Assembly: GCA_016199985.1 (NCBI GenBank)
Contig: JACQFQ010000030.1
Span: 124,001-188,000, forward strand
Reading direction: 5' to 3'
Length of the DNA: 64,000 nt
DNA from: Verrucomicrobiota bacterium
GTDB taxonomy: Bacteria > Verrucomicrobiota > Verrucomicrobiia > Limisphaerales > UBA11320
In this document: positions 40,865 through 50,534 of the stretch, piece by piece
How positions within the stretch are numbered: position 1 is the first letter of the stretch
Layout: each line of letters begins with the position of its first letter
Made by a program: the position numbers and the translations under genes
The notes under the pieces: generated by a model
Database searches by the model: none
What the model was told of the DNA's origin: nothing
What the model saw: the letters and a program-made list of their open reading frames with translations, nothing else

Positions 40865-43746
40865 GGCTGAGAGCGGGGGAGGAGGCAGTCCTGGCACTGC
40901 TGCACGTCCAGGCGGCGCGTGGTTTCCCACGCGCGACGGAAAAACGCGGCTCGGGAGGCGTCGGATCCGACGGGAGCGTCGGCGCTGCCGAGGATCGCCT
41001 TCGCCTTCTCGATCAATCGCGTTCTCTCCGACGCCAGAGCGCTCGCGCGCTTGGGCTCGAGCTCTCTGTCGAAGTATTTTCGCCCCTCAATCCAGGTCTG
41101 CAGGCAGCGCGTGGAGCTGTCCAGAGGCGATCCCGACCAAAGGACGAAGTCGCCGTCCTTGCCGGGCTCCAGAGACCCCACCTTCGAGTCGATGCGCAGC
41201 TGCCTGGCGGGGTTGATGGTGACGAATTTCAGCGCGTCTTCCTCGGAGACGCCGCCGTACTTCACGGCCTTCGCCGCTTCGAGGTTCAAGCGCCGCGCCA
41301 AGTCGGAGGAATCCGAATTAAACGAGACCAGAACCCCTCGCTGGTGCATCAGGCTCCCGGCATAGGGGATCGCGTCGTAGACCTCGAACTTATACGCCCA
41401 CCAGTCGGAGAAGCAGGACGCGCCCGCGCCGTGCCGCGCGATTTCGTCGGCGATTTTGTAGCCCTCGAGCACATGCTGCAGCGTCGCCACGCGGACGCCG
41501 AAATCCTCCATGACGCGGAGGAAGGCGAGGATCTCGTCCTGGCGATACGAGTGGCAATGGATCCACCGTTTGCCCTCGAGGATTTCGCCCAACGCTTCCA
41601 GCTCCAGGTCGCGGCGCGGCGCGAGGCCGCCCTGCGCCCGGAAGCGTTCCCAGTCGGCGAGGTACTGCCGCGCGGCCGTGAAACGATTCGCGTAGAAACT
41701 CGGAACCCCCATCCGGGTTTGCGGGTATCGAGTCACGCTCTTCTCGCCCCAGTTCGATTGCTTCACGTTCTCGCCGAGCGCGAACTTGATGCCCGGGGGA
41801 GCGTCCACCATCAGCAGGTCGTCCGGCGCCGCGCCGTCGCGCAGCTTGATCACGGCGTTCTGGCCGCCGATCGGGTTTGCCGAGCCATGCAGCTCGTTGG
41901 CCGCGGTGAGCCCTCCCGCGAGCTGCTGATAGATTGTGCCCGCCTCGGAATTGATGACGTCCCGGATCCGCACCATCGCGGTCGACGGAAGAGTGCCTTC
42001 ATTCACTCCGCCCAGGATCATGCTGTGGTTGTGGGCGTCGATGAGCCCGGGCGTCACATGCATTCCCGTGGCGCTCACCCGAATCAGCTTCGGCCCCAGC
42101 TCGGCGGGCACCGTCACCACCCGGCCCGCTCCCTGGATCTTGCCATCCACGATCAGCAACGACCCGTTCTCGACCTTCCCCGACGGACCGCAGGTCCAGA
42201 GGGTGGCGTCGTCAATCAGCACGGCCTGCGGCGAGGCGATGGGACCACGTCCTTCGAGCGGGGATCGAGCGATGCGCGTTTTCTCGAGGTCGCGCGTTTT
42301 GTCCGTTGGCTTGGGCTTGGGCTTGTCCGAGGGCTTGGGCGGAGTCGGTGGTTCAGACTTGGCTGGATATCGCCGTCCTTCGATCCACACTTCGCGCAAC
42401 CGGGCCTCGGGATCAAAGTAGCTTGCCCCGTCGAGGATGAAGAAGTTCGCGAGCTTGCCGGCCTCCAGGGATCCCAGCTGGTCCTCGGCGCCGCACAGCC
42501 GGGCCGGGACGAGGGTGAGCGCGGCCAGCGCGTCGGTCTCGCTGAGGCCGCGGTCCAGGGCGCGTCTGAGGTTTTTTCGGAAGTCGCCGCGCTCCGTCAG
42601 CCCGTAGGTGGTGAGCGCGATGGTCGCGCCCTTCTGCCGGAGCAGCGCGGCGTTCTCGGGCGCCCAGTCCCAGGCGCGAAGCGGATCGAGCGAAACCTGG
42701 ATCCAGTCGTCCTCCTGCGCGAACCTGGGCAGCGAGGGAAACGCGGCGGGAACGATGATGGGCGCGCCCCAGCCCGCCACGAGATCGGGGCGTCGCCATT
42801 CCTGGCCGCATGAGACCAGGGCGAAATCGAGCTTCAATTCCCGCGCCACCTTGGCCGCGCGGTCCATCATCAGCGCGCTTCCAGGCTCGAGAATGACGCG
42901 CTGCCGGCCTTCCGACGCCGGTTGGAGCGCCGCGAGCGCGGCGTTGAGCGCGGGGCGCTGTCCCTGCTTGGGTGACCGCGCGTAGGCCCCTTGCTCCTCC
43001 GCGTAGCGCGCGGCGTCCAGGAACACCTGGCGCCACGCGGCGATCACGCCCATCAGGGATTTCGGGTAAGCGTTCTCCTTGCCGGAGTCCGTGTCGAAAG
43101 CGATGTGCTGAAACAGCTCCGATTTCAGCATCACCTCGTTGGGGTTGGCCTCGGCCAATGAGATCAAGCAGCTCTCTCCCCGAAGAATCCCTTTGTCCGG
43201 AGCGGCGCACGCGACCGCGAAACCGAGCTCGCGCAATTCCTCGGCGCCCTTGAGGTCCGGCACGAATTGCGCCGCCATCTGGCGCTCAGGCGTGATCGTG
43301 CCCAATTCGTAGCCCACTCCCGGAGCCCCCGGATCGCGCTCCTCGCCAGGCACTCCGTAAAAGCCGAAGTGCCCTCCGGCCGTCAGCGATTCCACGGAGT
43401 TGTTCTGAATCGGCATGAACTGCGCCGTGTTGATGGGCTGCGCCGCCGAGCTCTGCACCCAGTAAGGCTCGATGAAGGCCGGATAGAGCGAAGCGCCCGC
43501 CAGGTTCCAGACCCGCGCATCGGGCGGGATGGGCAGGCTCGCGCCGGCCGACTCGACCCGCCCATTTCGGATGATGAGTGTTCCGTTGGTGACGATGGTC
43601 TTGGGATCCAAGATCAGCCGGGCGTTGGTGAAAGCGTGGGCGTCGGGAGGCAGCGGCCGATGTCCGGGAGGAAGGATCTCCGAGGCTCGCAGAACGGGAC
43701 CTGAGATCCCGAGCGCGACTCCGAAGACGGATGCGAACCAGTTCAT
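40861..43746 (-). CDS. Two-domain exported amidohydrolase
   Basis: A 961-residue fusion of two amidohydrolase modules with a signal peptide (WFASVFGVALGISGPVLRA). The N-terminal module (about 30-450) has LYPAFIEPYW where a metal-binding GLIDxHxH would be, so it is probably catalytically dead. A Lys/Pro-rich linker (about 460-490, PPKPSDKPKPKPTDKTRD) connects to the C-terminal module, where GLIDAHNHSMI (about 568-575), HCHSYR (about 729) and HVLEGYK (about 757) supply metal-binding His residues. Amidohydrolases of this kind cleave amide or ester bonds in small or peptide substrates. Located 66 bp from the SGNH gene end, same strand. Confidence 0.82.
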   Translation of the reverse strand: MNWFASVFGVALGISGPVLRASEILPPGHRPLPPDAHAFTNARLILDPKTIVTNGTLIIRNGRVESAGASLPIPPDARVWNLAGASLYPAFIEPYWVQSSAAQPINTAQFMPIQNNSVESLTAGGHFGFYGVPGEERDPGAPGVGYELGTITPERQMAAQFVPDLKGAEELRELGFAVACAAPDKGILRGESCLISLAEANPNEVMLKSELFQHIAFDTDSGKENAYPKSLMGVIAAWRQVFLDAARYAEEQGAYARSPKQGQRPALNAALAALQPASEGRQRVILEPGSALMMDRAAKVARELKLDFALVSCGQEWRRPDLVAGWGAPIIVPAAFPSLPRFAQEDDWIQVSLDPLRAWDWAPENAALLRQKGATIALTTYGLTERGDFRKNLRRALDRGLSETDALAALTLVPARLCGAEDQLGSLEAGKLANFFILDGASYFDPEARLREVWIEGRRYPAKSEPPTPPKPSDKPKPKPTDKTRDLEKTRIARSPLEGRGPIASPQAVLIDDATLWTCGPSGKVENGSLLIVDGKIQGAGRVVTVPAELGPKLIRVSATGMHVTPGLIDAHNHSMILGGVNEGTLPSTAMVRIRDVINSEAGTIYQQLAGGLTAANELHGSANPIGGQNAVIKLRDGAAPDDLLMVDAPPGIKFALGENVKQSNWGEKSVTRYPQTRMGVPSFYANRFTAARQYLADWERFRAQGGLAPRRDLELEALGEILEGKRWIHCHSYRQDEILAFLRVMEDFGVRVATLQHVLEGYKIADEIARHGAGASCFSDWWAYKFEVYDAIPYAGSLMHQRGVLVSFNSDSSDLARRLNLEAAKAVKYGGVSEEDALKFVTINPARQLRIDSKVGSLEPGKDGDFVLWSGSPLDSSTRCLQTWIEGRKYFDRELEPKRASALASERTRLIEKAKAILGSADAPVGSDASRAAFFRRAWETTRRLDVQQCQDCLLPRSQP

Positions 43747-43812
43747 GAGCTGGGCGAATAGTGCGCGGGGGGCAAAGAGGATTCCAGCGCGAACTCGCGG
43801 AGAGATGAATCT

Positions 43813-44844
43813 TCACCGCGTGAGGGATCGCCCTGTGTCTTGTCGTCCGGATCGCGTCTCCAGGAGCGCCGTCGCGTCCAGTGTCCGAAGCAGCGCCTTC
43901 GCCATGAGCGAGTGTCCGGGCGGCTTGAGATGCGAGGCGTCCGCGAACAAGCTCGGGAGATCCCCCTCCCGGAGGGTCTCGAGCATGGAGACCCAGGCGA
44001 TGTGCCGGTTCGTCAGGCTCTGAGCGAGCTCCGCCAGGCCCGCGTCCTGAATGCGGCGCGCTCCGGACTGGGTGGACCAGGTCGCCTGGGTGACGAGGAG
44101 AATCGGCACGCCGCGCTCGTCGCACAGTCCGACGCTCTTCCGGGTTTCCGAGCGAACCCGCTCCTCCCATTGCCGTGCCAGCGAGGCGTTCATGGAGGCG
44201 GCGATCTCGGCGTCCGCGTCGTTGACTCCCTGCCGCGCGCGGATCGATTCCGGGAGCAGCTTCCAGGCGACCTGCTCTGTCTTCGCCTCGTAGAGCCGCC
44301 GAAACAGAAAGCTTTTCATCAGCCAGTTCTTTGGATGCCATCCAGCGAACTCCTGACTGCGGCGGAGCTCGCGCTCGTCCTCGAACTCGTTCGAGTTATT
44401 GAGATGCAGAATCACGAGGCTCGGCGAGTAGTGGAGCGCTTGTCGCAGCACGGTTTGAACCCGGCGAGCTCCATATCCGGGCACGCACAGGTTCCACACC
44501 TCGGCGGGAGTTCCGCGGGCGCGGAGCAGCGCGGCTAGCTGGCCGCCGTAGGCCAGGTCCACGCTGACTCCGCGCGGAACCGAGTCGCCGAGCACCAGGA
44601 TCCGAAAGGTCCCGGTCGGACGCTGGATCGAATAGCTCTGCGGGAAGAAGCGCCGCCCGCCCGATCGGATGAGATGGACGCGGCCATCCGGCGTTTCCTG
44701 GAAGCCCGCGGTGGGATGATAGCCGTAGTCAAAACGGCCATCGACGCTCGACGCGAAGCCCAGCCGCGCTACGATCTCCGCCGCGAGAAGGAGCGCCGCG
44801 GCGAGAAGGAAGGCGCGTGTGGCCCATGGCGGCGAGGCGATCAT
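43813..44844 (-). CDS. Membrane-anchored SGNH/GDSL-type hydrolase or O-acetyltransferase partner
   Basis: A 343-residue protein. A single hydrophobic helix (ATRAFLLAAALLLAAEIVARL, 8-28) anchors or exports it. RILVLGDSVPRG has the GDS motif with the nucleophilic Ser88, and the C-terminal DASHLKPPGHSLMA carries Asp and His, completing the SGNH triad. Neighbouring MBOAT genes usually pair with such proteins to transfer acetyl groups to exopolysaccharide. The start at 44844 overlaps the MBOAT stop by one base (TGATG). The ATG at 44844 was preferred to upstream codons, which code for unrelated basic sequence. Confidence 0.78.
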   Translation of the reverse strand: MIASPPWATRAFLLAAALLLAAEIVARLGFASSVDGRFDYGYHPTAGFQETPDGRVHLIRSGGRRFFPQSYSIQRPTGTFRILVLGDSVPRGVSVDLAYGGQLAALLRARGTPAEVWNLCVPGYGARRVQTVLRQALHYSPSLVILHLNNSNEFEDERELRRSQEFAGWHPKNWLMKSFLFRRLYEAKTEQVAWKLLPESIRARQGVNDADAEIAASMNASLARQWEERVRSETRKSVGLCDERGVPILLVTQATWSTQSGARRIQDAGLAELAQSLTNRHIAWVSMLETLREGDLPSLFADASHLKPPGHSLMAKALLRTLDATALLETRSGRQDTGRSLTR

Positions 44845-46439
44845 CAGAATTGGAAGTAAAGGAATTCCTGGTCCTGGGACGATGACGCCACGAGCGCCAG
44901 GACGAGCGCGGCGTAGGCGAGGCCGCGAGCCGGCCAGGGCCAATGAGCGTTGGCTCGCTCGTCTTGATCCCGGCGCGTCGCCCATTGGAGCAGGAGGAGC
45001 GGAGCCACGTGCAGCGCGAGCCAGAGGGCCGGCTTCATGGCCGTCGCATCGCCCACGGCCCCCCCTCTCGTCCAGGCGCCGAACCAATGGCCGAGTTGTT
45101 CGAGATTCGCGCAACGGAACAGCACCCAGCCGAACAAAGTGAAGGCGAACATCGACGCGGTCGCGAGCCAGCCGCCCGCGACCGATGTGGCGCGCTCAAG
45201 CCGCCCCAACGGCGGCACGACGCGATACAGCGTGAGCAGCGCGGCGTGATAGCCGCCCCACAGGAGGAAGTTCCAGTTCGCGCCATGCCAGAGCCCGGCG
45301 AGAAGCATGACGATCCAGAGGTTCGCCAGCTGGCGCGGCAGGGAGCGCCGGTTGCCTCCAAGCGGTATGTAGAGGTAGTCGCGAAACCAGGTCGAGAGCG
45401 TGCGATGCCATCGCTGCCAGAAGTCGGAGGGACCCCGGGCGCTGTACGGAAAGCGAAAATTCGAGCTGAGCTCAATGCCGAGGAGCCGCGCTGAGCCGCG
45501 CGCCAGATCGGTGTATCCCGAGAAATCGCCGTAGATTTGGAACGCGAAAGCCACCGCCCCCAGCAGCGCCCAAGGAGCGTCCAAGGGAGTCTTCGGATCG
45601 AACACGTGGTTCGTGAGAAGGGCGCAGTTGTCGGCCACGAACACCTTCTTGAACAGCCCTGTGAGCAGGAGCGCCAGTCCCTGATGCAGATGGTCGCGCG
45701 ACCAGGCCCTCGCGGTTTCGAACTGCGGCAGAAAGCGGCCGACGCGCTCGATCGGTCCCGCGATGAGCTGAGGAAAAAAAGCGAGATACGCCGCGAACAG
45801 GACGAACTGCCGGGCGGGCTGGCCCTGACCTCGCGCGATGTCCACGGCGTAGCTGATGGATTGGAACGTGTAGAAGGAAATGGCGACGGGCAGCACGATC
45901 GTCGGCAGATCCCAGTGGGCTGACGCCCCAAGGGCATGGAGAAGCTGTCGCAGGGAGTCGGAAAAGAAATTGAAATACTTGAAGAAGCCGAGGACCGCCA
46001 GGTTGCTGATGACGCTGAAGGCCACGAACCCTTTCCGTCTGCGGAGCGGACTCCATCGCCAGAGAAGCGCGTAGGCCGGCAGGAACACGGCGGGGAGGAG
46101 AGCGGCGACGCCGATCAACCTCGGATCGACCTGGGGCAGCCCGGGAAATCCGGGCGCGGCCACGTTCACGAGTCGGCAGGTCCCAAGCCAGAGGGCCGGG
46201 AGGGCGGTGGCGGCGATGACATGCCGCCAGGGGCGACGCTCATCGACGATCCCGCGTCCACAGAAGTAGTCGATGGCCGTGGAGGAGAGAAGAAGCGCGA
46301 GAAAGCGAGGGTCCCAGGCGGCGTAGAAACCGTAGCTGCTCACCAAAAGGAGCCACCATCGGCCTTTCAGTGGCAGCGCCCAGTACATCGCGGCCACCGT
46401 TGCCAGAAAGAAGGGATACGGCCACGTGACAAAGGACAT
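44844..46439 (-). CDS. MBOAT-family O-acyltransferase (AlgI-like)
   Basis: A 531-residue membrane protein with about ten or more hydrophobic segments. SNLAVLGFFKYFNFF, LPVAISFYTFQSISYAVDI, FPQLIAGPIER, FWQRWHRTLSTWFRDYLYIPLGGNR and LLAGLWHGANWNFLLWGGYH are the AlgI/DltB family signatures; the His in LWHGA is the conserved active-site residue. AlgI moves acetyl groups across the membrane to polysaccharide O-acetylation proteins. The SGNH protein next door is the expected partner. The genes are followed by the amidohydrolases on the same strand, with 66 bp between. Confidence 0.9.
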   Translation of the reverse strand: MSFVTWPYPFFLATVAAMYWALPLKGRWWLLLVSSYGFYAAWDPRFLALLLSSTAIDYFCGRGIVDERRPWRHVIAATALPALWLGTCRLVNVAAPGFPGLPQVDPRLIGVAALLPAVFLPAYALLWRWSPLRRRKGFVAFSVISNLAVLGFFKYFNFFSDSLRQLLHALGASAHWDLPTIVLPVAISFYTFQSISYAVDIARGQGQPARQFVLFAAYLAFFPQLIAGPIERVGRFLPQFETARAWSRDHLHQGLALLLTGLFKKVFVADNCALLTNHVFDPKTPLDAPWALLGAVAFAFQIYGDFSGYTDLARGSARLLGIELSSNFRFPYSARGPSDFWQRWHRTLSTWFRDYLYIPLGGNRRSLPRQLANLWIVMLLAGLWHGANWNFLLWGGYHAALLTLYRVVPPLGRLERATSVAGGWLATASMFAFTLFGWVLFRCANLEQLGHWFGAWTRGGAVGDATAMKPALWLALHVAPLLLLQWATRRDQDERANAHWPWPARGLAYAALVLALVASSSQDQEFLYFQF

Positions 46440-46511
46440 CGCAGTCCTGGAGCCTAGGCCGCTCTCTCAACCCAGGGCAAGAACACTGTGGGGCCCGACT
46501 CCGCGAGCGCC

Positions 46512-47168
46512 TCACTTTCCGAGATACTTCGCGACGGCCTGCGAGCGCGAGCGAACGTGGAGTCGCTCGTAGATGTTTTTCACGTGGCTGTTGACGGTGG
46601 AGAAGGTGATGCCCAGCTGTTCCGCTATCTCGCGATACGAGGAGCCCCTGGCCAGGAGCTCCAGGACTTCGCATTCCCTGGGACGCAGCAGAGCCGCGAC
46701 CGCCTCTCCGTCCGGACGGGCGTCCTGGAAGGACTTCACGACACGGCGGGCGATCTCCGCCGTCATCGGAGCCCCTCCGTTGTGCACCTCCTCGATCGCG
46801 GAGATCAGCCGGTTCGGCTCCGAACGCTTCAGGAGATAGCCGCTGGCGCCCGCCTTGAGCGACTCGAAGATCAGGTCGGTGTCCTCATACACCGTCAGTA
46901 TGAGAAACTGCGTCGTGGGGCAAATGGATTTCAGGTGACGCACGCATTCGATGCCGGACATCTTCGGCAGATTGATATCCACCAGCGCCACGTTCGGCTT
47001 GTTCTCGGGGAGGTAGCGAATGGCGTGCTCGGCGTTGGGGTGCACCGAAACGCACTTGAACCGGGTGAAGGCGTTCAGCATCGCGTGCAGCCCTTCGCGG
47101 ATGCCGCTGTCGTCCTCAATCAAGGAAACCGTGATGCGTGGAACCGGAAGCGTGGGAGTGAACGTCAT
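46512..47168 (-). CDS. NarL/LuxR-family response regulator
   Basis: A 218-residue regulator. The receiver domain has the acidic pair EDD near residue 18, phospho-acceptor Asp64 (ALVDINLPKM), Thr in LTVYED and Lys in YLLKRSEP. The C-terminal LuxR-type helix-turn-helix is LRPRECEVLELLARGSSYREIAEQLGITFSTVNSHVKNIYERLHVRSR. Phosphorylation should enhance dimerisation and DNA binding. It is 112 bp downstream of the propeller sensor kinase on the same strand; the pair forms a two-component system. Target genes are unknown; whether it binds CCCTA-N4-TAGGG is speculation. Confidence 0.93.
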   Translation of the reverse strand: MTFTPTLPVPRITVSLIEDDSGIREGLHAMLNAFTRFKCVSVHPNAEHAIRYLPENKPNVALVDINLPKMSGIECVRHLKSICPTTQFLILTVYEDTDLIFESLKAGASGYLLKRSEPNRLISAIEEVHNGGAPMTAEIARRVVKSFQDARPDGEAVAALLRPRECEVLELLARGSSYREIAEQLGITFSTVNSHVKNIYERLHVRSRSQAVAKYLGK

Positions 47169-47280
47169 GGCGATCGGTGAACGGATGAAGGTTGGATGAA
47201 GTGTGTTGAAGGAAAGGGGGTGAACATGGACCAGCGCGATACAACATTGGCAATGGGCTTGTTGGGATTTCGAGGGGGAA

Positions 47281-50200
47281 TCATACGCTGCTGTCCTTCG
47301 AAAAAGGAACCAGAATCTCCACCTCGGTGCCCTCGTTCGCCCGGCTTCGCAGCGTCAGCGTGGCGCCCACGCTCTCGGCCCGCTTGCGCATGTTCGCCAG
47401 GCCGTTGCCCAGCCCTTCGGCCTCGGATTGAATGAAGCCCCGTCCGTCGTCGGTGACGCGCGCAAGGGCGGCATGCTCGTCGAAGCTCAGCTGGAGGCCG
47501 ATGCGTTGGGCCCGCGAGTGCTTGACCGCGTTGTTCACCGCTTCCTTGCAGGCAAGAAAAACATTATGACGCGTCTCGGTGGAGAGAGGAATGGCCGGGA
47601 TGTTCGAAGGCATCTGGAGATCGAAGCGCGCGCCGGACGGCGCGATGAGATCTTGCGCCGACTGGGCCAGGTAGCCCGCGAGCTGGTCCAGGGAATTCTT
47701 CTTGGGGCTGACGGCCCACACGATCTCATCCAGGCTCCGAACGGCTTCGCGCGCCAGCGTGGACACTTTTGGCAGCGATTGGCGTCGCAGGCTCGCGTCG
47801 GAGAGCTCAACCGACTCGGCGAGTTCGCTCACCAGTCCGAGCTGGGTGAGCCGCGCGCCCAGGTCGTCATGCATGTCCTTGGCGATGCGCGCGCGCTCCC
47901 TTTCCAGGGCGTGGCGCTTCTCCAGCTGCAGGATTCTGCGTTGAATGTTGAGGCGGACGGCCTGCACGCCCGAAGCGACGCCAAAAACGAGGCATCCACA
48001 GAGAGCGAAGAACCACCAGGTCTGGTAGAAAAACGGCGCGACGCTGAAGGTGAGGCCTCGATTCACCGCGCCCCAGACGCCGTGGTTGTTGCAGGCGCGG
48101 ATCCAGAATTCGTAGCGGCCGGGGCTGAGATTGGTGTAGTGGGTGACGCGGCGATCGCCGGCGTCCTGCCAATCGCGATCATGTCCGGCCAGGCGATACT
48201 GAAACCGCACCTTCAAGGGATCCTCAAACGAGGCGGCGGTATAGCGTATCTCGACCACCCTGGCTTCGCCCGCGCCGAACGAGAGCGGCAGAGGCCCCCA
48301 GCGACTGCGATCGGGTTCGTCCGTCCCGGCGGACGCCGCCTCGCCGATGTCAACGATCCCGCGCTTGACGCCGTCGCCGAACCGGACCTGGTTGTTGGCG
48401 AGAACCTGCTCGATCACAACGTCGGGCGTTCCTTGATTGTTGCGGACCCTGCGAGGGTCGATGCGCAGGAGCCCCTTCGTCGTCGGAAACCACAATGTTC
48501 CATCGCGGCCTTTCCAGGCCGAGGGTTGCCCTCCGCCGTTTGTTTCCGCGCTGAGCATCCCGTCCGCTTCGCCGAAAGGCGTGGCGACGATCACGCTCTG
48601 GCTTCCTTCCAGAACACGGTTGAGACCCTGGCGCGAGGCCCGGTAGATCCCGCGGTTGCAGCTGATCCAGAAATTATCCTCGTCGTCGCGGAGAATGCCG
48701 TTCACGACATGGTCCAGGAGTCCCTGCTTGCGCGTGATGGATCCGAAGACGCCGTTCTTGTAACGGGCCAGGCCCGATCCGGTGCCGATCCACAACGCGC
48801 CATCGGGATCCTGCTGGAGGCACTGCACCTGATTGTCGGGAAGACCGTCCTGCTTGCCAAACGAACGGATCTCTCCGTTCTTGATGCGCGCCAACCCCGC
48901 CGCATAGGTGCCCACCCAGAGGGCTCCGTCCCGATGTTCGAGGATCACGCGCACATCCGTGCCGGGAAGTCCTTCGTTCGTGCTGATGAGGGAGTGCTCG
49001 GCGCCAGTCAACCGATGAAGCCCGTCCAGCATTCCGAACCAGAGAACGCCTTGGGAGTCACGGCAGACGCTGCGGACATTCAATTCCTTGGCCACCGTCT
49101 CCGGGCCCTTGACCGGATAAACCCTCTCCCACCGATCTTCATTCAGCCGGAGCACGCCCAATCCGGCGTATCCGACATACAGCGGTCCCCCTGGAGTCGG
49201 AAAGAGGGAGAAGATTTGGCCGGAGTGCTTCGCCTCTCTCGGATTCAGGAAGCGAGTCATCCTGTTCTCATGCCAGCGAAAGAGGTCGTGCGAGGTCCCG
49301 ATCCAAACTGCGCCTTGCGCGTCCTCGCACACAGCCCAGATATTGTTGTCGCTCCAGTTTGTGGAGACCTGGAGCGTGGAGAAGCGGCGCTCCTGTACGA
49401 AGGCCAGGCCGTCGTAGTCGCTGCCCGCCCAAAGGTTGGCTTCGGCGTCCCGCAAAAGCACCGAAACCGAGCGGAGACCCGGATGGTCATGGTGTCCCAA
49501 GCGTCGACCCGGCGTTGACGGGGTGGGTTGTTCCTCGGTTCGGACCAATCGGCCGTTCTCGGCGATCCAAAGCTTGTTTCCTCCGTCAAACACGGCGTCG
49601 TAGACCACATTCGTCTGCCGGGAACCATCGACAATCGCCAGCCCCGCGATCATTTGTGGCTTGTCGTCTTCCATCACCCGATAGCCGCCAAACTCCCCGC
49701 CGAAGCATATCCTCCGATCGGCGTCCTCCCGGATGAACCGCACCCAACCTCCCTTCGCGTCGTGGATCAGCTTCGACTCGCCGGTGGATGGGTCCCAGCG
49801 CATCATCCGGTAGCGATCCGCCATCCAGACACGGCCCAGGCGATCTTCGAGCACCATCCGGATGGATCGCACCTTGGGGAAAGGGGGCGTGTATTGTTCG
49901 CGCAGGCCGGAGGAGTCGAAGCGCAGGAGAAGGCCTTGAACCCCCACCCACACTCCCCCTTTGGCCGAACGCGCAACCCCGGTCGGTTGACCTTCCTTCA
50001 GGACCGGGCCGCCTGTTGCATAGGCCCTCCACGTGTGGTCGCCGTAGCGCAGCAAGCCGGTCTTGGTGCATACCCATAGGGTGTGCTCGCTGTCCTCCGC
50101 GATACCGAGGACGTGGTCGTCGGTTTCCTGCATCAGCGGCAGTGTTGATTTGTCGAAGACGGTGAACCGAGCGCCATCGTAGCGGGTCAGTCCGAAGACA

Positions 50201-50439
50201 GTGCCCGCCCAGAGATAGCCGTCGGTGGTCTGATAGAGGGCGGTGATGTGGTTTTGGGGAAGACCTTGCTCCACTTTCCACTGAAGCACCCTGTGCCTTG
50301 CGGTGATGTCGCCGAAAGGCTCTCCTGAGGGCAGCCCGGGTTGGAACAGGGGATCAATGCTGGAAATGGCGCCGGCCGCGGCGCCTTGGAATAGGACGCT
50401 GGCAATGACTGTCAGGAGAACGTGTGACCTCGGCCGCAT
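47281..50439 (-). CDS. Propeller-type sensor histidine kinase
   Basis: A 1052-residue membrane-bound kinase. An N-terminal signal sequence (LLTVIASVLFQGAAAGA) leads to a periplasmic two-component-regulator beta-propeller (repeats such as GLPQNHITALYQTTDGYLWAGT, GLPDNQVQCLQQDPDGALWIGT), a Y_Y_Y domain (FEDPLKVRFQYRLAGHDRDWQ), a transmembrane helix (WWFFALCGCLVFGVASGV) and a HisKA_3 kinase core: MHDDLGARLTQLGL with the phospho-His near 855, CKEAVNNAVKHS N box and DDGRGF/GNGLANMRKRA ATP motifs. Such proteins sense polysaccharide breakdown products in Bacteroidetes. The ATG at 50439 gives a better signal sequence than a TTG at 50460. Divergent from fabD, 95 bp away. Confidence 0.9.
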   Translation of the reverse strand: MRPRSHVLLTVIASVLFQGAAAGAISSIDPLFQPGLPSGEPFGDITARHRVLQWKVEQGLPQNHITALYQTTDGYLWAGTVFGLTRYDGARFTVFDKSTLPLMQETDDHVLGIAEDSEHTLWVCTKTGLLRYGDHTWRAYATGGPVLKEGQPTGVARSAKGGVWVGVQGLLLRFDSSGLREQYTPPFPKVRSIRMVLEDRLGRVWMADRYRMMRWDPSTGESKLIHDAKGGWVRFIREDADRRICFGGEFGGYRVMEDDKPQMIAGLAIVDGSRQTNVVYDAVFDGGNKLWIAENGRLVRTEEQPTPSTPGRRLGHHDHPGLRSVSVLLRDAEANLWAGSDYDGLAFVQERRFSTLQVSTNWSDNNIWAVCEDAQGAVWIGTSHDLFRWHENRMTRFLNPREAKHSGQIFSLFPTPGGPLYVGYAGLGVLRLNEDRWERVYPVKGPETVAKELNVRSVCRDSQGVLWFGMLDGLHRLTGAEHSLISTNEGLPGTDVRVILEHRDGALWVGTYAAGLARIKNGEIRSFGKQDGLPDNQVQCLQQDPDGALWIGTGSGLARYKNGVFGSITRKQGLLDHVVNGILRDDEDNFWISCNRGIYRASRQGLNRVLEGSQSVIVATPFGEADGMLSAETNGGGQPSAWKGRDGTLWFPTTKGLLRIDPRRVRNNQGTPDVVIEQVLANNQVRFGDGVKRGIVDIGEAASAGTDEPDRSRWGPLPLSFGAGEARVVEIRYTAASFEDPLKVRFQYRLAGHDRDWQDAGDRRVTHYTNLSPGRYEFWIRACNNHGVWGAVNRGLTFSVAPFFYQTWWFFALCGCLVFGVASGVQAVRLNIQRRILQLEKRHALERERARIAKDMHDDLGARLTQLGLVSELAESVELSDASLRRQSLPKVSTLAREAVRSLDEIVWAVSPKKNSLDQLAGYLAQSAQDLIAPSGARFDLQMPSNIPAIPLSTETRHNVFLACKEAVNNAVKHSRAQRIGLQLSFDEHAALARVTDDGRGFIQSEAEGLGNGLANMRKRAESVGATLTLRSRANEGTEVEILVPFSKDSSV

Positions 50440-50534
50440 GAACGTCGAGCTTGATACCAAATCCGGCGCGGCACGGCCAACTGAAAATCTCCCCTTTCCT
50501 CGCGGCCGTGAATTGTGTTTAGTCCGCCCCGCGC

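Noticed and set aside
40828..42813. Long plus-strand open frame opposite the amidohydrolase
   Set aside because: Shadow of the metal-binding amidohydrolase; no recognisable domain.
47169..47280. Small reading frame between regulator and kinase
   Set aside because: Short, no motif, and extends into the antisense of the kinase.
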